From assembly GCA_038214535.1 (NCBI GenBank), contig JBBQRS010000012.1, positions 1 to 64,000 of the forward strand: 64,000 nucleotides of DNA, read 5' to 3'. Of this stretch, positions 8,161 to 16,815 are shown piece after piece. A program made the position numbers and the translations under genes. The stretch is from JBBQRS01 sp038214535. GTDB lineage: Bacteria; Chloroflexota; Anaerolineae; CG2-30-64-16. Positions within the stretch are counted from its first letter, which is position 1; each line of letters begins with the position of its first letter. The notes beneath the pieces were generated by a model, which worked only from the letters and a program-made list of their open reading frames with translations, had not been told where the DNA came from and made no database searches.

Positions 8161-8532
8161 ATGGGCCAGTACGAAAAACATATCTTTGTGTGCACTTTTG
8201 GTTCGTGGTGTCAACGCGATGGAGACACCGAGGCGCTGACGCGCGAGCTGAAATATGAGGTCGCCCGAGCCGGCCTGAAAGGCAAGGTCAGGGTCAACAA
8301 GGCTGGCTGTCTCAACCAGTGCGGGCATGGGCCGATGGTCGTCGTCTATCCGGCAGGGCATTGGTACGCCGGCGTCGCCCCCGAAGATGCGCCGGAAATC
8401 GTCGCCGAAGACATCCTCGGCAACCGGATCGTCGCACGGCTGGCGTATTCCGCCCCGCCCGGCGATAACAAAGACCTCACCGCATATCCTGCCGAGCTTG
8501 TGGCCGCCGAACGGGCCGCCAAACCGGATTGA
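8161..8532 (+). CDS. thioredoxin-like 2Fe-2S ferredoxin
   Basis: A 123-residue small electron carrier. Cysteines at 11, 17, 50 and 54 (CTFGSWC and AGCLNQC) match the spacing of thioredoxin-fold 2Fe-2S ferredoxins, and 'GPMVVVYPAGHWYAGV' is the family strand after the second cysteine pair. ATG 8161 is used because it follows GGAG in a short spacing and puts the first cysteine near residue 10, as in relatives. A C-terminal tail of about 25 residues beyond the fold is low-complexity and charged. It is followed 17 bases later by a histidine phosphatase-methyltransferase fusion, possibly co-transcribed. The redox partner cannot be told from the context. Confidence 0.85.
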   Translation: MGQYEKHIFVCTFGSWCQRDGDTEALTRELKYEVARAGLKGKVRVNKAGCLNQCGHGPMVVVYPAGHWYAGVAPEDAPEIVAEDILGNRIVARLAYSAPPGDNKDLTAYPAELVAAERAAKPD

Positions 8533-8549
8533 ACCCTTAGGCGCTGCTC

Positions 8550-9989
8550 TTGAATACCACCCTGATCTTCATCCGGCACGGCGAATCCCTGCAAAACCGG
8601 GGCGATGTCAAAACCGAACTCGACAGCGGTCTCACCGAGTTGGGCTGGCGTCAGTCCATGCTGGTTGCCGATTGGCTGGCCCGAACGCAAACCCCCGATA
8701 TCGTCATTTCAAGCACAATGCGCCGCGCCCGGCAAACCGCAGACCTGATCGGGCGTCGGCTGGGCTTACCCGTACAAATTCAATCCGGGCTGGAAGAAGC
8801 CGACGGCAGCTATTGGAATGAGTTACCCGCCGCCCATCAGACGGGGCCGCTATCATTATGGGACGAGTGCTGGCTCCCTACGGCCGAAAACGCCCCCGCA
8901 TACACGGAATTCAGGGCCAGGCTGCGTCGCGCGCTGGACGAGATTCTCTCAGCCTATGACGGAAAGACCATCGTTATCGTATCGCACGGCGGCTCTATTG
9001 GCACCATCCTGCGCAGCCTGTTCAGCGGGCACTCCATGCCGGTATTCACACAGAACACCGGCGTCACCCAGCTTACCTGGAAAGACGGGCGCTGGCAATT
9101 GGTCGCCCAGAATCTCCAGGAACACCTCTCGCCGTTTCTGGCGATGCGCAACAGTTCCGGAAACGGCGCCGATTCAGACTCATTTCCCTGGAAGAAACAA
9201 GCCGGGTTACAAAGCGTTCAGGCCTTCTATCGAACCGCTACGCGCGCACCGCGAGGTGAGGTACAGTCCGCCGGGAGTGACGCCTTCCTGATCGAGCTTG
9301 CCTCCACGCAATCCGGAGACGCTGTTCTCGAGGTTGGCTGTGGATCAGGCGCGCTCGCCCTGGCGCTGGCCTCCCGCGCCGGTCGCGTCATGGGGATAGA
9401 CGCCTCGGCTGCCATGTTGGAGCGCGCCGAACTTAAGCGTATCGAAGCGAACTGTAACAACCTCGATCTCACGTGGGCTGAGGCCGCCGACCTTCCCATC
9501 CCCGACGCATCGCTGGATCTGGTCGCCTCGCGCGACCTATGGAATCACCTCCCTGCGCCGCAAACCTATTTATCGGAAGCGAAGCGCGTATTGCGCTCGA
9601 CAGGCCGTTTATTGCTGGACGAACTGATCGGCAGCGCCGAACCGGTCAAGCGCGCCACCCAGGAAGCGATCGAAGTGCGTCGGAATCCATCTTTTGCGCA
9701 CCTGCCCACGCAGGCCGAGATCGAGCATCACCTTTCAGATGCAAGTTTCAAAGTAACGCAAGCTGAAACCTACCCCGTCAATCTGACGCTCGCCGATTGG
9801 CTGGCCGAAGTCGCCGCCGACGAAAATACCCGAAACGAGGTGCGCAAAATGCTGGAGGCGGGCATGGAAGAGGACGCAGCCGGATTGCACGTTCACCGCC
9901 ATCGCGACGGCTCCATCACGTTCACGCAACAGCGCTTGAGACTTCTCGCGGTTCCTGTTGCGCCTTCAACCTTCAACCTGTCACAGTAG
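8550..9989 (+). CDS. histidine phosphatase / SAM methyltransferase fusion protein
   Basis: A 479-residue two-domain protein starting at TTG 8550, with only a weak TTAGG upstream. Residues 1-190 are a phosphoglycerate-mutase-type histidine phosphatase: FIRHGES (7-13) carries the phospho-accepting His, 'SSTMRRARQTADLI' the second motif, and VSHGG the distal His. Residues from about 225 are a class I methyltransferase: motif I 'VLEVGCGSGALALALA', post-I 'VMGIDASAAM', then 'ADLPIPDASLDLVAS' and 'LPAPQTYLSEAKRVLRSTGRLLLDE', the usual SAM-binding fold. There is no stop or frameshift between the halves and the linker (residues 195-225) is Ser/Gly-rich. Each fold is common; joined they are unusual. 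Substrates are unknown. A small-molecule phosphate that is first dephosphorylated and then methylated is one guess. Confidence 0.85.
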   Translation: MNTTLIFIRHGESLQNRGDVKTELDSGLTELGWRQSMLVADWLARTQTPDIVISSTMRRARQTADLIGRRLGLPVQIQSGLEEADGSYWNELPAAHQTGPLSLWDECWLPTAENAPAYTEFRARLRRALDEILSAYDGKTIVIVSHGGSIGTILRSLFSGHSMPVFTQNTGVTQLTWKDGRWQLVAQNLQEHLSPFLAMRNSSGNGADSDSFPWKKQAGLQSVQAFYRTATRAPRGEVQSAGSDAFLIELASTQSGDAVLEVGCGSGALALALASRAGRVMGIDASAAMLERAELKRIEANCNNLDLTWAEAADLPIPDASLDLVASRDLWNHLPAPQTYLSEAKRVLRSTGRLLLDELIGSAEPVKRATQEAIEVRRNPSFAHLPTQAEIEHHLSDASFKVTQAETYPVNLTLADWLAEVAADENTRNEVRKMLEAGMEEDAAGLHVHRHRDGSITFTQQRLRLLAVPVAPSTFNLSQ

Positions 9990-10007
9990 CGCCAACCGCT
10001 TTGCAAG

Positions 10008-10961
10008 ATGCAACTCGGATTCGTCGTCAACCCCCTCGGCAAGCCCGAACTCAAAAGCCACGACAGCCGGCGCTGGCAGAACTCGCCCCACTTGAGCGTC
10101 AGTCTAGCCTATCTGCGTGACATCTTCGCATATCTTGAGGCGCGCGACCTGCGCATGTATCGCATGTCCTCTTCCCTCGCCCCCTATGCAACCCACCCGG
10201 AGTTCCCCAGCTTTGCAAACCAGCTGGCAGAATGCCGCAATGAGTTGGTTCAATGCGGGCAGATGGCAAGGGCATGCGATCTGCGCCTGTCGTTTCATCC
10301 GGGACAATACACGGTCGCAAACAGCCCGAATCCAGCGACGCTGGTCCTTTCGCTTGCCGACCTCACCCTTCAAGCAGATATCTTGAACGCGATGGATTTG
10401 AACGCTGAAGCGGTTGTCGTCACGCACGTCGGCGGCATTTTTGGGAATAAACAGGCTGCACGCGAACGCTTTGCAACAAACATTCTCACGCTGCCCGAAC
10501 GCGTCAGGCGGCGTCTGGTGTTAGAGAACGACGATTCACGGTTTTCGGTGTCCGACACCGTATGGGTTCACGAGAGAACCGGCCTTCGGCTCGTATTTGA
10601 CAACCTGCACCATCGCCTCAACAATCCCGATAACCTGTCCGTGAGAGAAGCCCTGAACCTGTGCCTGGCGACGTGGCCCACTAATCAGGTTCCAAAGATA
10701 CACTTCAGCTCGCCGCGCACGGAATGGCTGACCGAATCAGGCGACCGGGACGAATCTCCTCGTCTGCGCGCCACGCGCTGGAGCCGCCATTCCGACTATA
10801 TCAACCCGTTCGAGTTCATTGATTTCATGGAGACCGCAAGCAGGCTGCGCGAATTTGATGTCATGCTCGAAGCGCGCGCCAAAGACCTGGCCGTGATGCG
10901 CCTGCGCGAAGATATGGCGCAATACGCGCCCGCCCTGGCCGCAAACCGATCGCTTAACTGA
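10008..10961 (+). CDS. uvsE: UV damage endonuclease UvsE
   Basis: A 317-residue protein of the UvsE/UVDE family, a metal-dependent TIM-barrel endonuclease that nicks DNA 5' to pyrimidine dimers and other distortions, giving a repair route independent of UvrABC. The signature stretch 'RLSFHPGQYTVANSP' is present, together with 'VVVTHVGGIFGNK', 'RLVLENDDSRFSV', 'LRLVFDNLHHRLNNP' and 'PKIHFSSPRTEW', which supply the conserved His, Glu and Asp metal ligands. Length fits the bacterial family (about 300). The start ATG lies 18 bases after the preceding stop, so it may share that transcript. Its presence suggests exposure to sunlight, but that is an inference. Confidence 0.92.
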   Translation: MQLGFVVNPLGKPELKSHDSRRWQNSPHLSVSLAYLRDIFAYLEARDLRMYRMSSSLAPYATHPEFPSFANQLAECRNELVQCGQMARACDLRLSFHPGQYTVANSPNPATLVLSLADLTLQADILNAMDLNAEAVVVTHVGGIFGNKQAARERFATNILTLPERVRRRLVLENDDSRFSVSDTVWVHERTGLRLVFDNLHHRLNNPDNLSVREALNLCLATWPTNQVPKIHFSSPRTEWLTESGDRDESPRLRATRWSRHSDYINPFEFIDFMETASRLREFDVMLEARAKDLAVMRLREDMAQYAPALAANRSLN

Positions 10962-10984
10962 ACTTCTTTTGGAGGTGATTCACC

Positions 10985-13033
10985 TTGCATATTGCACTTG
11001 GCATTGATACCGGCGGAACGTACACAGACGCAGTCCTCGTCAACCACGACGATGGCAGAGTGCTGGCCGGAGCTAAAGCACTGACAACCCGGCACAACCT
11101 CACCGAAGGCATTGCAGCCGCGCTGACCGCCCTGTTTGAGACGCCTGCGGCCGGCGCAATCAACCCGCACGACATCGGTCTGGCGTCTATCTCCACAACG
11201 CTGGCGACCAACGCCCTGGCTGAGGGACATTCCGGCGCGGTAACCTTGTTCCTGATCGGCTACGATCGAGAGCTGATGAAACAATATGGCTTCGCCGGTC
11301 AGCTCTCCACCGATGACGTGATTTACATCCAGGGCGGTCACAATGATCGCGGCGAAGAGGTGGCCCCACTCGATCTGGAACATGTCGCCCGTGAGGTTGA
11401 GGCGCGCAAAGGCAAGACGGAAGCCTACGCCGTTTCCGGTTATTTCAGCGTCCGCAACCCGACCCACGAACTACAGGTGCGCGACCTGATCGCCCAACAC
11501 ACCGATTATCCCGTAAGCTGCGGACACCAGCTCAGCAGCCGCCTGAACGCCGTGCGCAGGGCCACAACGACCGCGCTCAACGCGCACCTGATCTTGCCCC
11601 TGAATGACCTGATTCGCTCGGTTCGACGCACATTGTTGGAGCGGGGAATTACCGCGCCGCTGATGGTTGTCAAGGGAGATGGTTCGCTGATCCGCGCAGA
11701 CATGGCCCTGGAGCGCCCGATCGAGACCATCCTCTCCGGCCCCGCCGCCAGCGTCGTCGGCGCATGGCACCTTGCGGGACGACGTAACGTGTGGGTCGTG
11801 GATGTCGGCGGCACCACCACAGACATCGCCGCTCTTTCCGATGGCGCGCCCCGTCTGAGCCGGGAAGGCGCGCAGGTCGCGGGTTGGCGCACCATGGTCG
11901 AGGCCATTGACGTGCACACCAGCGGGCTGGGTGGTGACAGTTACGTGCGGATTGACGGCGAAGGCGCGCTGCTCATCGGCCCCAGGCGTGTCATTCCCAT
12001 CTCGCTGCTGGCAAGCCAATTTCCCGAGGTGAAGCAAGAGCTTGCGTTACAACAGGCAATGCCGGGCCGCAAGCACCTGGCGGAGGCTGCGCAATTCCTG
12101 ACCAGGTCGCGTAACCCCGGCTATACACTATCGGCCGAAGAGGAAGAACTCCTGGCGACGCTTCAGGGCGGCCCGCAGTCGTTGCTTAACCTGGCGAAAC
12201 TGGCGCGCACGCGCGGCCTCTACCGTCGCGGCCTCGAACAGATCGAGCAACGCGGGCTGGCCCGTCGTGCCGCCTTCACCCCAACTGACGCCCTGCACGT
12301 CATGGGCGTGTACCGGCGTTGGGACACCGAAGCGGCAGAACTGGCCGCGGAGTTGCTCGCCCGCCGGCAGGGGATCTCCGTCTCCGAGCTCTGCGAACGC
12401 GTCATTTCGGGGATGTCAACACGGATCGCCGCGGAGCTCGTCTCCAAAGTTCTCGAAGATTCCGGCGCGGCCGCCGCGTGGGATCGCGAGCCGACTGCCG
12501 CCGCGTTCATGCACTGCGCGCTCAACGGTGGCAATAACGCGAGCGAACTGGCATGTAGCCTCACCTTGCGCCGGCCCGTGGTCGCCATCGGCGCGCCGGT
12601 CGCCGCCTACTTGCCCACCGTCGCATCAAAGCTCAACACCGATCTCATCATCCCGGAATGGTCTGAGGTCGCGAACGCCGTGGGCGCGGTCGCCGGCAGC
12701 GTTACGCAGCGCGCCCGCGTCTCCATCGCGCCGATTGACCAGGGCGAACGCTATCGCGTCTATCTCCCCGACGGCTTCCACGACTTCGAGCACCTGGAAG
12801 ACGCCGTCGCATTCGCCCGCGCTATGATTCTGCCTGAGATCGAAATGCAGGTGCGCGCCGCCGGGGCAGAAGAGGTGGAATCGGATATGGTGCGTCGCGA
12901 CGAGTACGCGCCCATATCGGATGATCCCGCTGACCAGCTCTATCTCGGCACCGAACTGGATTTCAGAGCGGGCGGGCGACCCTCATTTGCACGTGAACCG
13001 TCGCCGGCCGACAATCAAACTGCCAAAAAATGA
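10985..13033 (+). CDS. hydantoinase/oxoprolinase family protein (HyuA-type)
   Basis: A 682-residue ATP-dependent amidohydrolase-like protein with the acetone carboxylase/5-oxoprolinase HyuA fold. The N-terminal phosphate-binding motif is GIDTGGTYTDAVLV (residues 6-19) and the second one is 'VWVVDVGGTTTDIAAL'; between them lies 'LERPIETILSGPAASVVGA', the typical family block. The start is TTG 10985, supported by an almost ideal GGAGGTGATT at 10971-10980. A HyuB-type partner, which normally completes the enzyme, is not in the neighbourhood, so the subunit may act alone on a different substrate. The stop overlaps the next gene by ATGA. Family call is solid; substrate unknown. Confidence 0.85.
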   Translation: MHIALGIDTGGTYTDAVLVNHDDGRVLAGAKALTTRHNLTEGIAAALTALFETPAAGAINPHDIGLASISTTLATNALAEGHSGAVTLFLIGYDRELMKQYGFAGQLSTDDVIYIQGGHNDRGEEVAPLDLEHVAREVEARKGKTEAYAVSGYFSVRNPTHELQVRDLIAQHTDYPVSCGHQLSSRLNAVRRATTTALNAHLILPLNDLIRSVRRTLLERGITAPLMVVKGDGSLIRADMALERPIETILSGPAASVVGAWHLAGRRNVWVVDVGGTTTDIAALSDGAPRLSREGAQVAGWRTMVEAIDVHTSGLGGDSYVRIDGEGALLIGPRRVIPISLLASQFPEVKQELALQQAMPGRKHLAEAAQFLTRSRNPGYTLSAEEEELLATLQGGPQSLLNLAKLARTRGLYRRGLEQIEQRGLARRAAFTPTDALHVMGVYRRWDTEAAELAAELLARRQGISVSELCERVISGMSTRIAAELVSKVLEDSGAAAAWDREPTAAAFMHCALNGGNNASELACSLTLRRPVVAIGAPVAAYLPTVASKLNTDLIIPEWSEVANAVGAVAGSVTQRARVSIAPIDQGERYRVYLPDGFHDFEHLEDAVAFARAMILPEIEMQVRAAGAEEVESDMVRRDEYAPISDDPADQLYLGTELDFRAGGRPSFAREPSPADNQTAKK

Positions 13034-13782
13034 GCTTGAATCTCGACTGTAGCGAACTCGACCCGCAAGCGCCCGCCCTCGTGGTTGTGGTCAACAGCCC
13101 GGATGACCTGGCGCGGGCGCGCGATGCCGGATGGTATCGCATCCCGCATGCGCGTGCCCCGCAGCGCACCGCCGCCGAATATCTCGCGTTCTATCAGACC
13201 GCCGCGTTTCCCCTCGAAGAACGGTGGCAGACTCGCTGGTGCGCGCCGGTGCGCGGTTACTTCCTGGTCACCCGCAGAGAATTGATCCCGGAGCAGCCAA
13301 ATCACCCGCGTGCAGATGACCTGTATTACAAAGTCACGCTGGGGCCGTTGCTCGCCTTGCCGCGCCCGATTCCAAGCCGGCGGCTCAGGCGCATCACCTT
13401 CATCCCCACCACGATGGGACGTTTATGCGCCGCACATGAGATCAACGACCTATGGATTCGGGCCGGCGCCCACGAAAAGCTCTGGAATGCCCTGCAACAG
13501 GCCGCGCTGGAAGCCGAATACGAATATCCGATTGCTGACGGCGACGAGGGGCGCCCCATTGACTTCGCGCTGCCTTGCCGTGATGGCAAGGTGGCCGTGA
13601 TCGTCGAGGGCGCGCCGGGCGTCGCCCGGCTGAACGAAGCGACCGATCAGACCATGACCTATCTGCTGGCCGCACAAGGCTGGAGAACGGTGCGCCTGAC
13701 ACTCACAGACATCAATCAGGATGCAACGGCCTGGGCCGCGCGCCTGGCCGCAATCTGCACAGAACTGGGTGGACTCACATGA
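13030..13782 (+). CDS. hypothetical protein, possible PD-(D/E)XK-like C-terminal domain
   Basis: A 250-residue protein that overlaps its neighbours by ATGA on both sides (13030-13033 and 13779-13782), so it is clearly translated as part of the operon. The C-terminal part reads '...YPIADGDEGRPIDFALPCRDGKVAVIVEG...TDQTMTYLLAAQGWRTVRLTLTDI', where D-F-A and V-E-G strands followed by a helix and 'GW(R)TVRLT' resemble the DUF559/Vsr-like nuclease fold. The N-terminal part carries 'AGWYRIPHARAPQRTAAEYLAFYQT', which I cannot place. No membrane or signal segment. The nuclease resemblance is based on pattern only, and its link to a hydantoinase-like and a C-S lyase gene is unexplained. Confidence 0.6.
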   Translation: MSLNLDCSELDPQAPALVVVVNSPDDLARARDAGWYRIPHARAPQRTAAEYLAFYQTAAFPLEERWQTRWCAPVRGYFLVTRRELIPEQPNHPRADDLYYKVTLGPLLALPRPIPSRRLRRITFIPTTMGRLCAAHEINDLWIRAGAHEKLWNALQQAALEAEYEYPIADGDEGRPIDFALPCRDGKVAVIVEGAPGVARLNEATDQTMTYLLAAQGWRTVRLTLTDINQDATAWAARLAAICTELGGLT

Positions 13783-14954
13783 CACAGACCGACTATGACT
13801 TCGACGCGATCATTGACCGCCACAACACAGGCTCCGAAAAGTGGGATCGTTACGGGCCGGAGATCCTGCCCTTCTGGGTCGCGGATATGGACTTCCGTTC
13901 GCCGCCGCCGGTGATCGAAGCCCTGCACCGGCGGGTAGATCACGCCGTGTTCGGCTACTCGTCCGGGGTTCCCGGCCTGAAAGAAGTGCTCGTCGAACGG
14001 TTGGACAGGCTTTATGGTTGGCGCGTGAAACCTGAAGCCATCGTACCGTTGCCTGGCGTCGTCCCTGGGCTCGATCTGGCATGTCTGGCGCTCACTCGTC
14101 CCGGCGAGACGGTCGCGGTCATGCCGCCCGTGTACCCGCCGATCCTGAACGCCCCCGCCCATGCCGGTCTGACCCGGCTGGACGTTCCCCTCTGTGCCGG
14201 GGATGATCTGCATTACGAACTGGATCTGGATGCCTTCGAAGCCGCCCTGACGCCGCAGACGCGGCTGCTGATCCTGTGCAACCCGCACAACCCCGTGGGG
14301 CGCGTCTTCACGCCCACGGAGTTGCAGGGTCTGACGGAGATTTGCCTGCGCCACGGCGTAGACCTCTGCTCGGACGAGATTCATTGTGACCTGCTCTTTG
14401 CCGGGAACGAACACACGCCCATCGCAGCCCTCTCGCCGGAAGTCGAATCCCGCACGATCACCCTCATGGCCCCCAGCAAGACCTTCAACATCCCCGGCCT
14501 GAAATACTCTTTTGCGGTGATCCCGAATCCCGCGGTGCGCGCCCGCTTCGAGGCCGCTCGCGCGTATCTTGTGTCCGAGCCAAACGTATTGGGGACGGTC
14601 GCGGCCCTGGCAGCCTACGAAGAAGGGGGCGATTGGCTGGCAGCGTGCCTGAGTTATCTTGAGGCCAACCGGGACTACCTGGTAAACTTCGTGCGAAGCA
14701 ATATGCCGGGCATACACGTCACCGCACCCGAAGGGACCTATCTGGCATGGCTCGACTGCCGGACGCTCGACCTGCCTACCGGCCCATACCAGTTCTTCCT
14801 GAAAGAGGCGTGCGTCGCGTTGGGCGATGGGGGTCATTTCGGGGTGGGCGGCGCGGGATTCGTCCGGCTCAACTTCGGCTGCCCGCGCGCCATGCTCACC
14901 GAGGGGTTAGAGCGCATGGCCGCAGCCCTTGAAGCGAACGCCGCGACCGCATAA
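13779..14954 (+). CDS. patB: PatB/MalY-type PLP-dependent C-S lyase (cystathionine beta-lyase family)
   Basis: A 391-residue fold-type I PLP enzyme. The opening 'DRHNTGSEKWDRYG...LPFWVADMDFRSPP' is characteristic of the MalY/PatB branch, which cleaves C-S bonds of cystathionine or cysteine conjugates to give a thiol, pyruvate and ammonia. 'NPHNPVGRVF' and 'DLCSDEIHCDLLF' carry the cofactor-binding Asn and Asp, and the Schiff-base lysine is in 'MAPSKTFNIPGLK'. 'GFVRLNFGCPRAMLTEGLERM' closes the protein with the substrate-carboxylate arginine. Length is standard. It starts inside the stop of the previous gene (ATGA). A 15-bp hairpin directly follows the stop (14956-14993). A role in sulphur amino acid metabolism is likely; the exact substrate is not determined. 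Confidence 0.9.
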   Translation: MTQTDYDFDAIIDRHNTGSEKWDRYGPEILPFWVADMDFRSPPPVIEALHRRVDHAVFGYSSGVPGLKEVLVERLDRLYGWRVKPEAIVPLPGVVPGLDLACLALTRPGETVAVMPPVYPPILNAPAHAGLTRLDVPLCAGDDLHYELDLDAFEAALTPQTRLLILCNPHNPVGRVFTPTELQGLTEICLRHGVDLCSDEIHCDLLFAGNEHTPIAALSPEVESRTITLMAPSKTFNIPGLKYSFAVIPNPAVRARFEAARAYLVSEPNVLGTVAALAAYEEGGDWLAACLSYLEANRDYLVNFVRSNMPGIHVTAPEGTYLAWLDCRTLDLPTGPYQFFLKEACVALGDGGHFGVGGAGFVRLNFGCPRAMLTEGLERMAAALEANAATA

Positions 14955-14955
14955 C

Positions 14956-14993
14956 GAACAGCGAACTCCTCGCCATTGAGGAGCTCGCTGTTC
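14956..14993. terminator. long hairpin between the C-S lyase gene and tRNA-Arg
   Basis: GAACAGCGA (14956-14964) pairs with TCGCTGTTC (14985-14993); after one mismatch CTCCTC pairs with GAGGAG around a GCCATT loop. It begins two bases after the plus-strand stop and lies two bases beyond the 3' end of the minus-strand tRNA-Arg, so it can end transcription from both sides. No T-tract is present. Confidence 0.6.
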
Positions 14994-14995
14994 AC

Positions 14996-15071
14996 TGGTA
15001 TCCCAGAGAGGACTTGAACCTCTGGCCTCTTCCTCCGCAGGGAAGCGCTCTATCCACTGAGCTACTGGGAC
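14996..15071 (-). tRNA. tRNA-Arg (anticodon GCG)
   Basis: A 76-base cloverleaf read from 15071 to 14996. Acceptor GTCCCAG pairs with CTGGGAT (G-U at 1:72), D-arm GCTC...GAGC, anticodon stem CTTCC/GGAAG with loop CTGCGGA, T-arm AGAGG-TTCAAGT-CCTCT, discriminator A, and encoded CCA. The loop gives anticodon GCG, reading CGC (and CGU by wobble), where bacteria usually have ACG read as inosine. Confidence 0.93.
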
Positions 15072-15098
15072 ATATTCGCCCTGTCTCACAACAGAGCC

Positions 15099-15194
<96 letters not shown>

Positions 15195-15210
15195 TAATCC
15201 TGCTCTTTAC

Positions 15211-15300
<90 letters not shown>

Positions 15301-15333
15301 CAGGGAGCAGCCCTCGCCTCACCACCGCCGTGC

Positions 15334-15362
15334 AGTGTATCACGGACGGGATGCTCTGTCAA
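15334..15362 (-). promoter_or_regulatory. strong promoter of the tRNA operon
   Basis: On the minus strand, TTGACA (15362-15357), 17-bp spacer, TACACT (15339-15334). It lies about 35 bases before tRNA-Ser(UGA) and would make one Ser-Ser-Arg transcript ending at the hairpin 14956-14993. Confidence 0.75.
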
Positions 15363-15405
15363 AAGTCGCGGCCACATTGCTCAGAACTTCTGCTCAATCG
15401 CGCTA

Positions 15406-15490
15406 TGTCACCCTGAGCGGGTTGACGATTCAACATTCGTCGCGCCTGGACTCCAGCAAAGGGTCTTGGCCTCGTGTCGCGAGATTCTGC
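15406..15490. repeat. degenerate intergenic repeat between tRNA-Ser and serS
   Basis: Pieces CACCCTGAGCG, GCAAAGGGTCTTG and GTCGCGAGATTC occur in the order of a short intergenic repeat that I have seen in many bacterial genomes, but spread apart by unrelated bases. A small palindrome GTTGACGATTCAAC lies between them. Probably a decayed copy; no function proposed. Confidence 0.3.
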
Positions 15491-15506
15491 GTTAGAGACG
15501 GTTACA

Positions 15507-16796
15507 TCACCCGCCAGCCTCGATGCGCTCCATCCCACCCATATACGGTCGCAACACCTCCGGCACAACAATGGCCCCATCCGCCTGCTGATAGTTCTCC
15601 ATCACCGCAATCATCACGCGCGGCAGGGCCAGCCCCGAACCGTTCAGCGTGTGGACATACTCCGGTTTGGCCCCCGGCTCAGGCCGATAGCGGATATTGG
15701 CCCGTCGCGCCTGAAAATCGAGAAAATTACTGCACGAGCTGACTTCCAACCACTCGCCGCAGCCCGGCGCCCACATCTCCAGATCGTACTTGACGGCCGC
15801 GGTGAAGCTCAGGTCACCAGTGCACATCTGGATCACCCGGTAAGGGATGTTCAATCCGCGACACACATCTTCCGCGTTATCCACCAACTGCGCCAATTCA
15901 TCCATCGAATTTTCCGGCTTCACGAACTTCACCATCTCGACCTTATCGAACTGGTGCCCGCGTTTGATGCCGCGCACGTCCTTACCCGCGCTCATCTTCT
16001 CGCGCCGGAAGCACGCCGTGTAGGCCACGTATCCCAACGGCAGTTGCGCACCGTCCAAAATCTCCTCGCGATACATATTGGTCACCGGCACTTCCGCCGT
16101 CGGAATCCACCAGAAATCCTCTTCGATGTCCCGATAGAGCGTATCGGCGAACTTCGGCAGATTGCCCGTGCCCACCAGGATTTCGCCGCGCACCATGTAC
16201 GGCGGGTAGATTTCGGTGTAACCATGCATGCCCGTATGCAGGTCCAGCATCCACGCGATCAGCGCCCGTTGCAAACGCGCCCCCGCCCCCTTGAGCAGAT
16301 AGAAGCGCGTGCCGCTGAGCTTGATGCCCCGCTCGAAATCGAGGATGCCCAGCTCCGGCCCCAGCTCCCAGTGCGGCTTCGGCGCAAAGTCGAAAACCGG
16401 GATCTCGCCTTCCGCCCGCACCACCACGTTTTCCGTCTCATCCTTGCCCACCGGCACGCTCGGATGTGGCAGGTTCGGAATGCGCAGCATCGCGTCGTTG
16501 AAGGCCGCTTCGACTTCATTCAGTTCCACATCCAGGGTCTGGATCTGATCCCCAATGATCGTCATACGCTGCTTCAGCGCCTCAGTGCCCTCGCGTTTGC
16601 CTTCGCGCATCAGTGCCCCGATTTCTTTAGACCCGGTGTTGCGCTCGGCGCGCAACGCTTCGACTTCGGTCAGAATCACCCGGCGGCGTTCGTCCAGCGT
16701 CAATGCGGCTTCAACCGGCGCATCCGTTGCCCCCAACGCCACCATCGCCGCCAACACGGCCTCCCGGTTCTCGCGCATATATCTTATGTCAAGCAT
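15507..16796 (-). CDS. serS: seryl-tRNA synthetase
   Basis: A 429-residue class II synthetase that charges tRNA-Ser. ATG 16796 (MLDIRYMREN) is chosen over an in-frame start 15 bases upstream because it matches the universal SerRS N-terminus and follows GGAGGGG at a good distance. The N-terminal roughly 110 residues form the long coiled-coil arm that grips the long variable arm of tRNA-Ser. Class II motif 2 is seen in 'YTACFRREKMSAGKDVRGIKRGHQF', and motif 3 in 'HTLNGSGLALPRVMIAVMENYQ'. It is transcribed after the epimerase gene (19 bases between coding regions) and lies upstream of two tRNA-Ser genes on the same strand, so enzyme and substrate are neighbours. Confidence 0.96.
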   Translation of the reverse strand: MLDIRYMRENREAVLAAMVALGATDAPVEAALTLDERRRVILTEVEALRAERNTGSKEIGALMREGKREGTEALKQRMTIIGDQIQTLDVELNEVEAAFNDAMLRIPNLPHPSVPVGKDETENVVVRAEGEIPVFDFAPKPHWELGPELGILDFERGIKLSGTRFYLLKGAGARLQRALIAWMLDLHTGMHGYTEIYPPYMVRGEILVGTGNLPKFADTLYRDIEEDFWWIPTAEVPVTNMYREEILDGAQLPLGYVAYTACFRREKMSAGKDVRGIKRGHQFDKVEMVKFVKPENSMDELAQLVDNAEDVCRGLNIPYRVIQMCTGDLSFTAAVKYDLEMWAPGCGEWLEVSSCSNFLDFQARRANIRYRPEPGAKPEYVHTLNGSGLALPRVMIAVMENYQQADGAIVVPEVLRPYMGGMERIEAGG

Positions 16797-16815
16797 ATCC
16801 CCTCCCCCCAAAGAG

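Noticed and set aside
15301..15506. T-box or serine-responsive leader near serS
   Set aside because: This gap is downstream of serS on its strand, and no T-box consensus (such as the TGGNACCGCG bulge) was found upstream of the epimerase-serS unit either.
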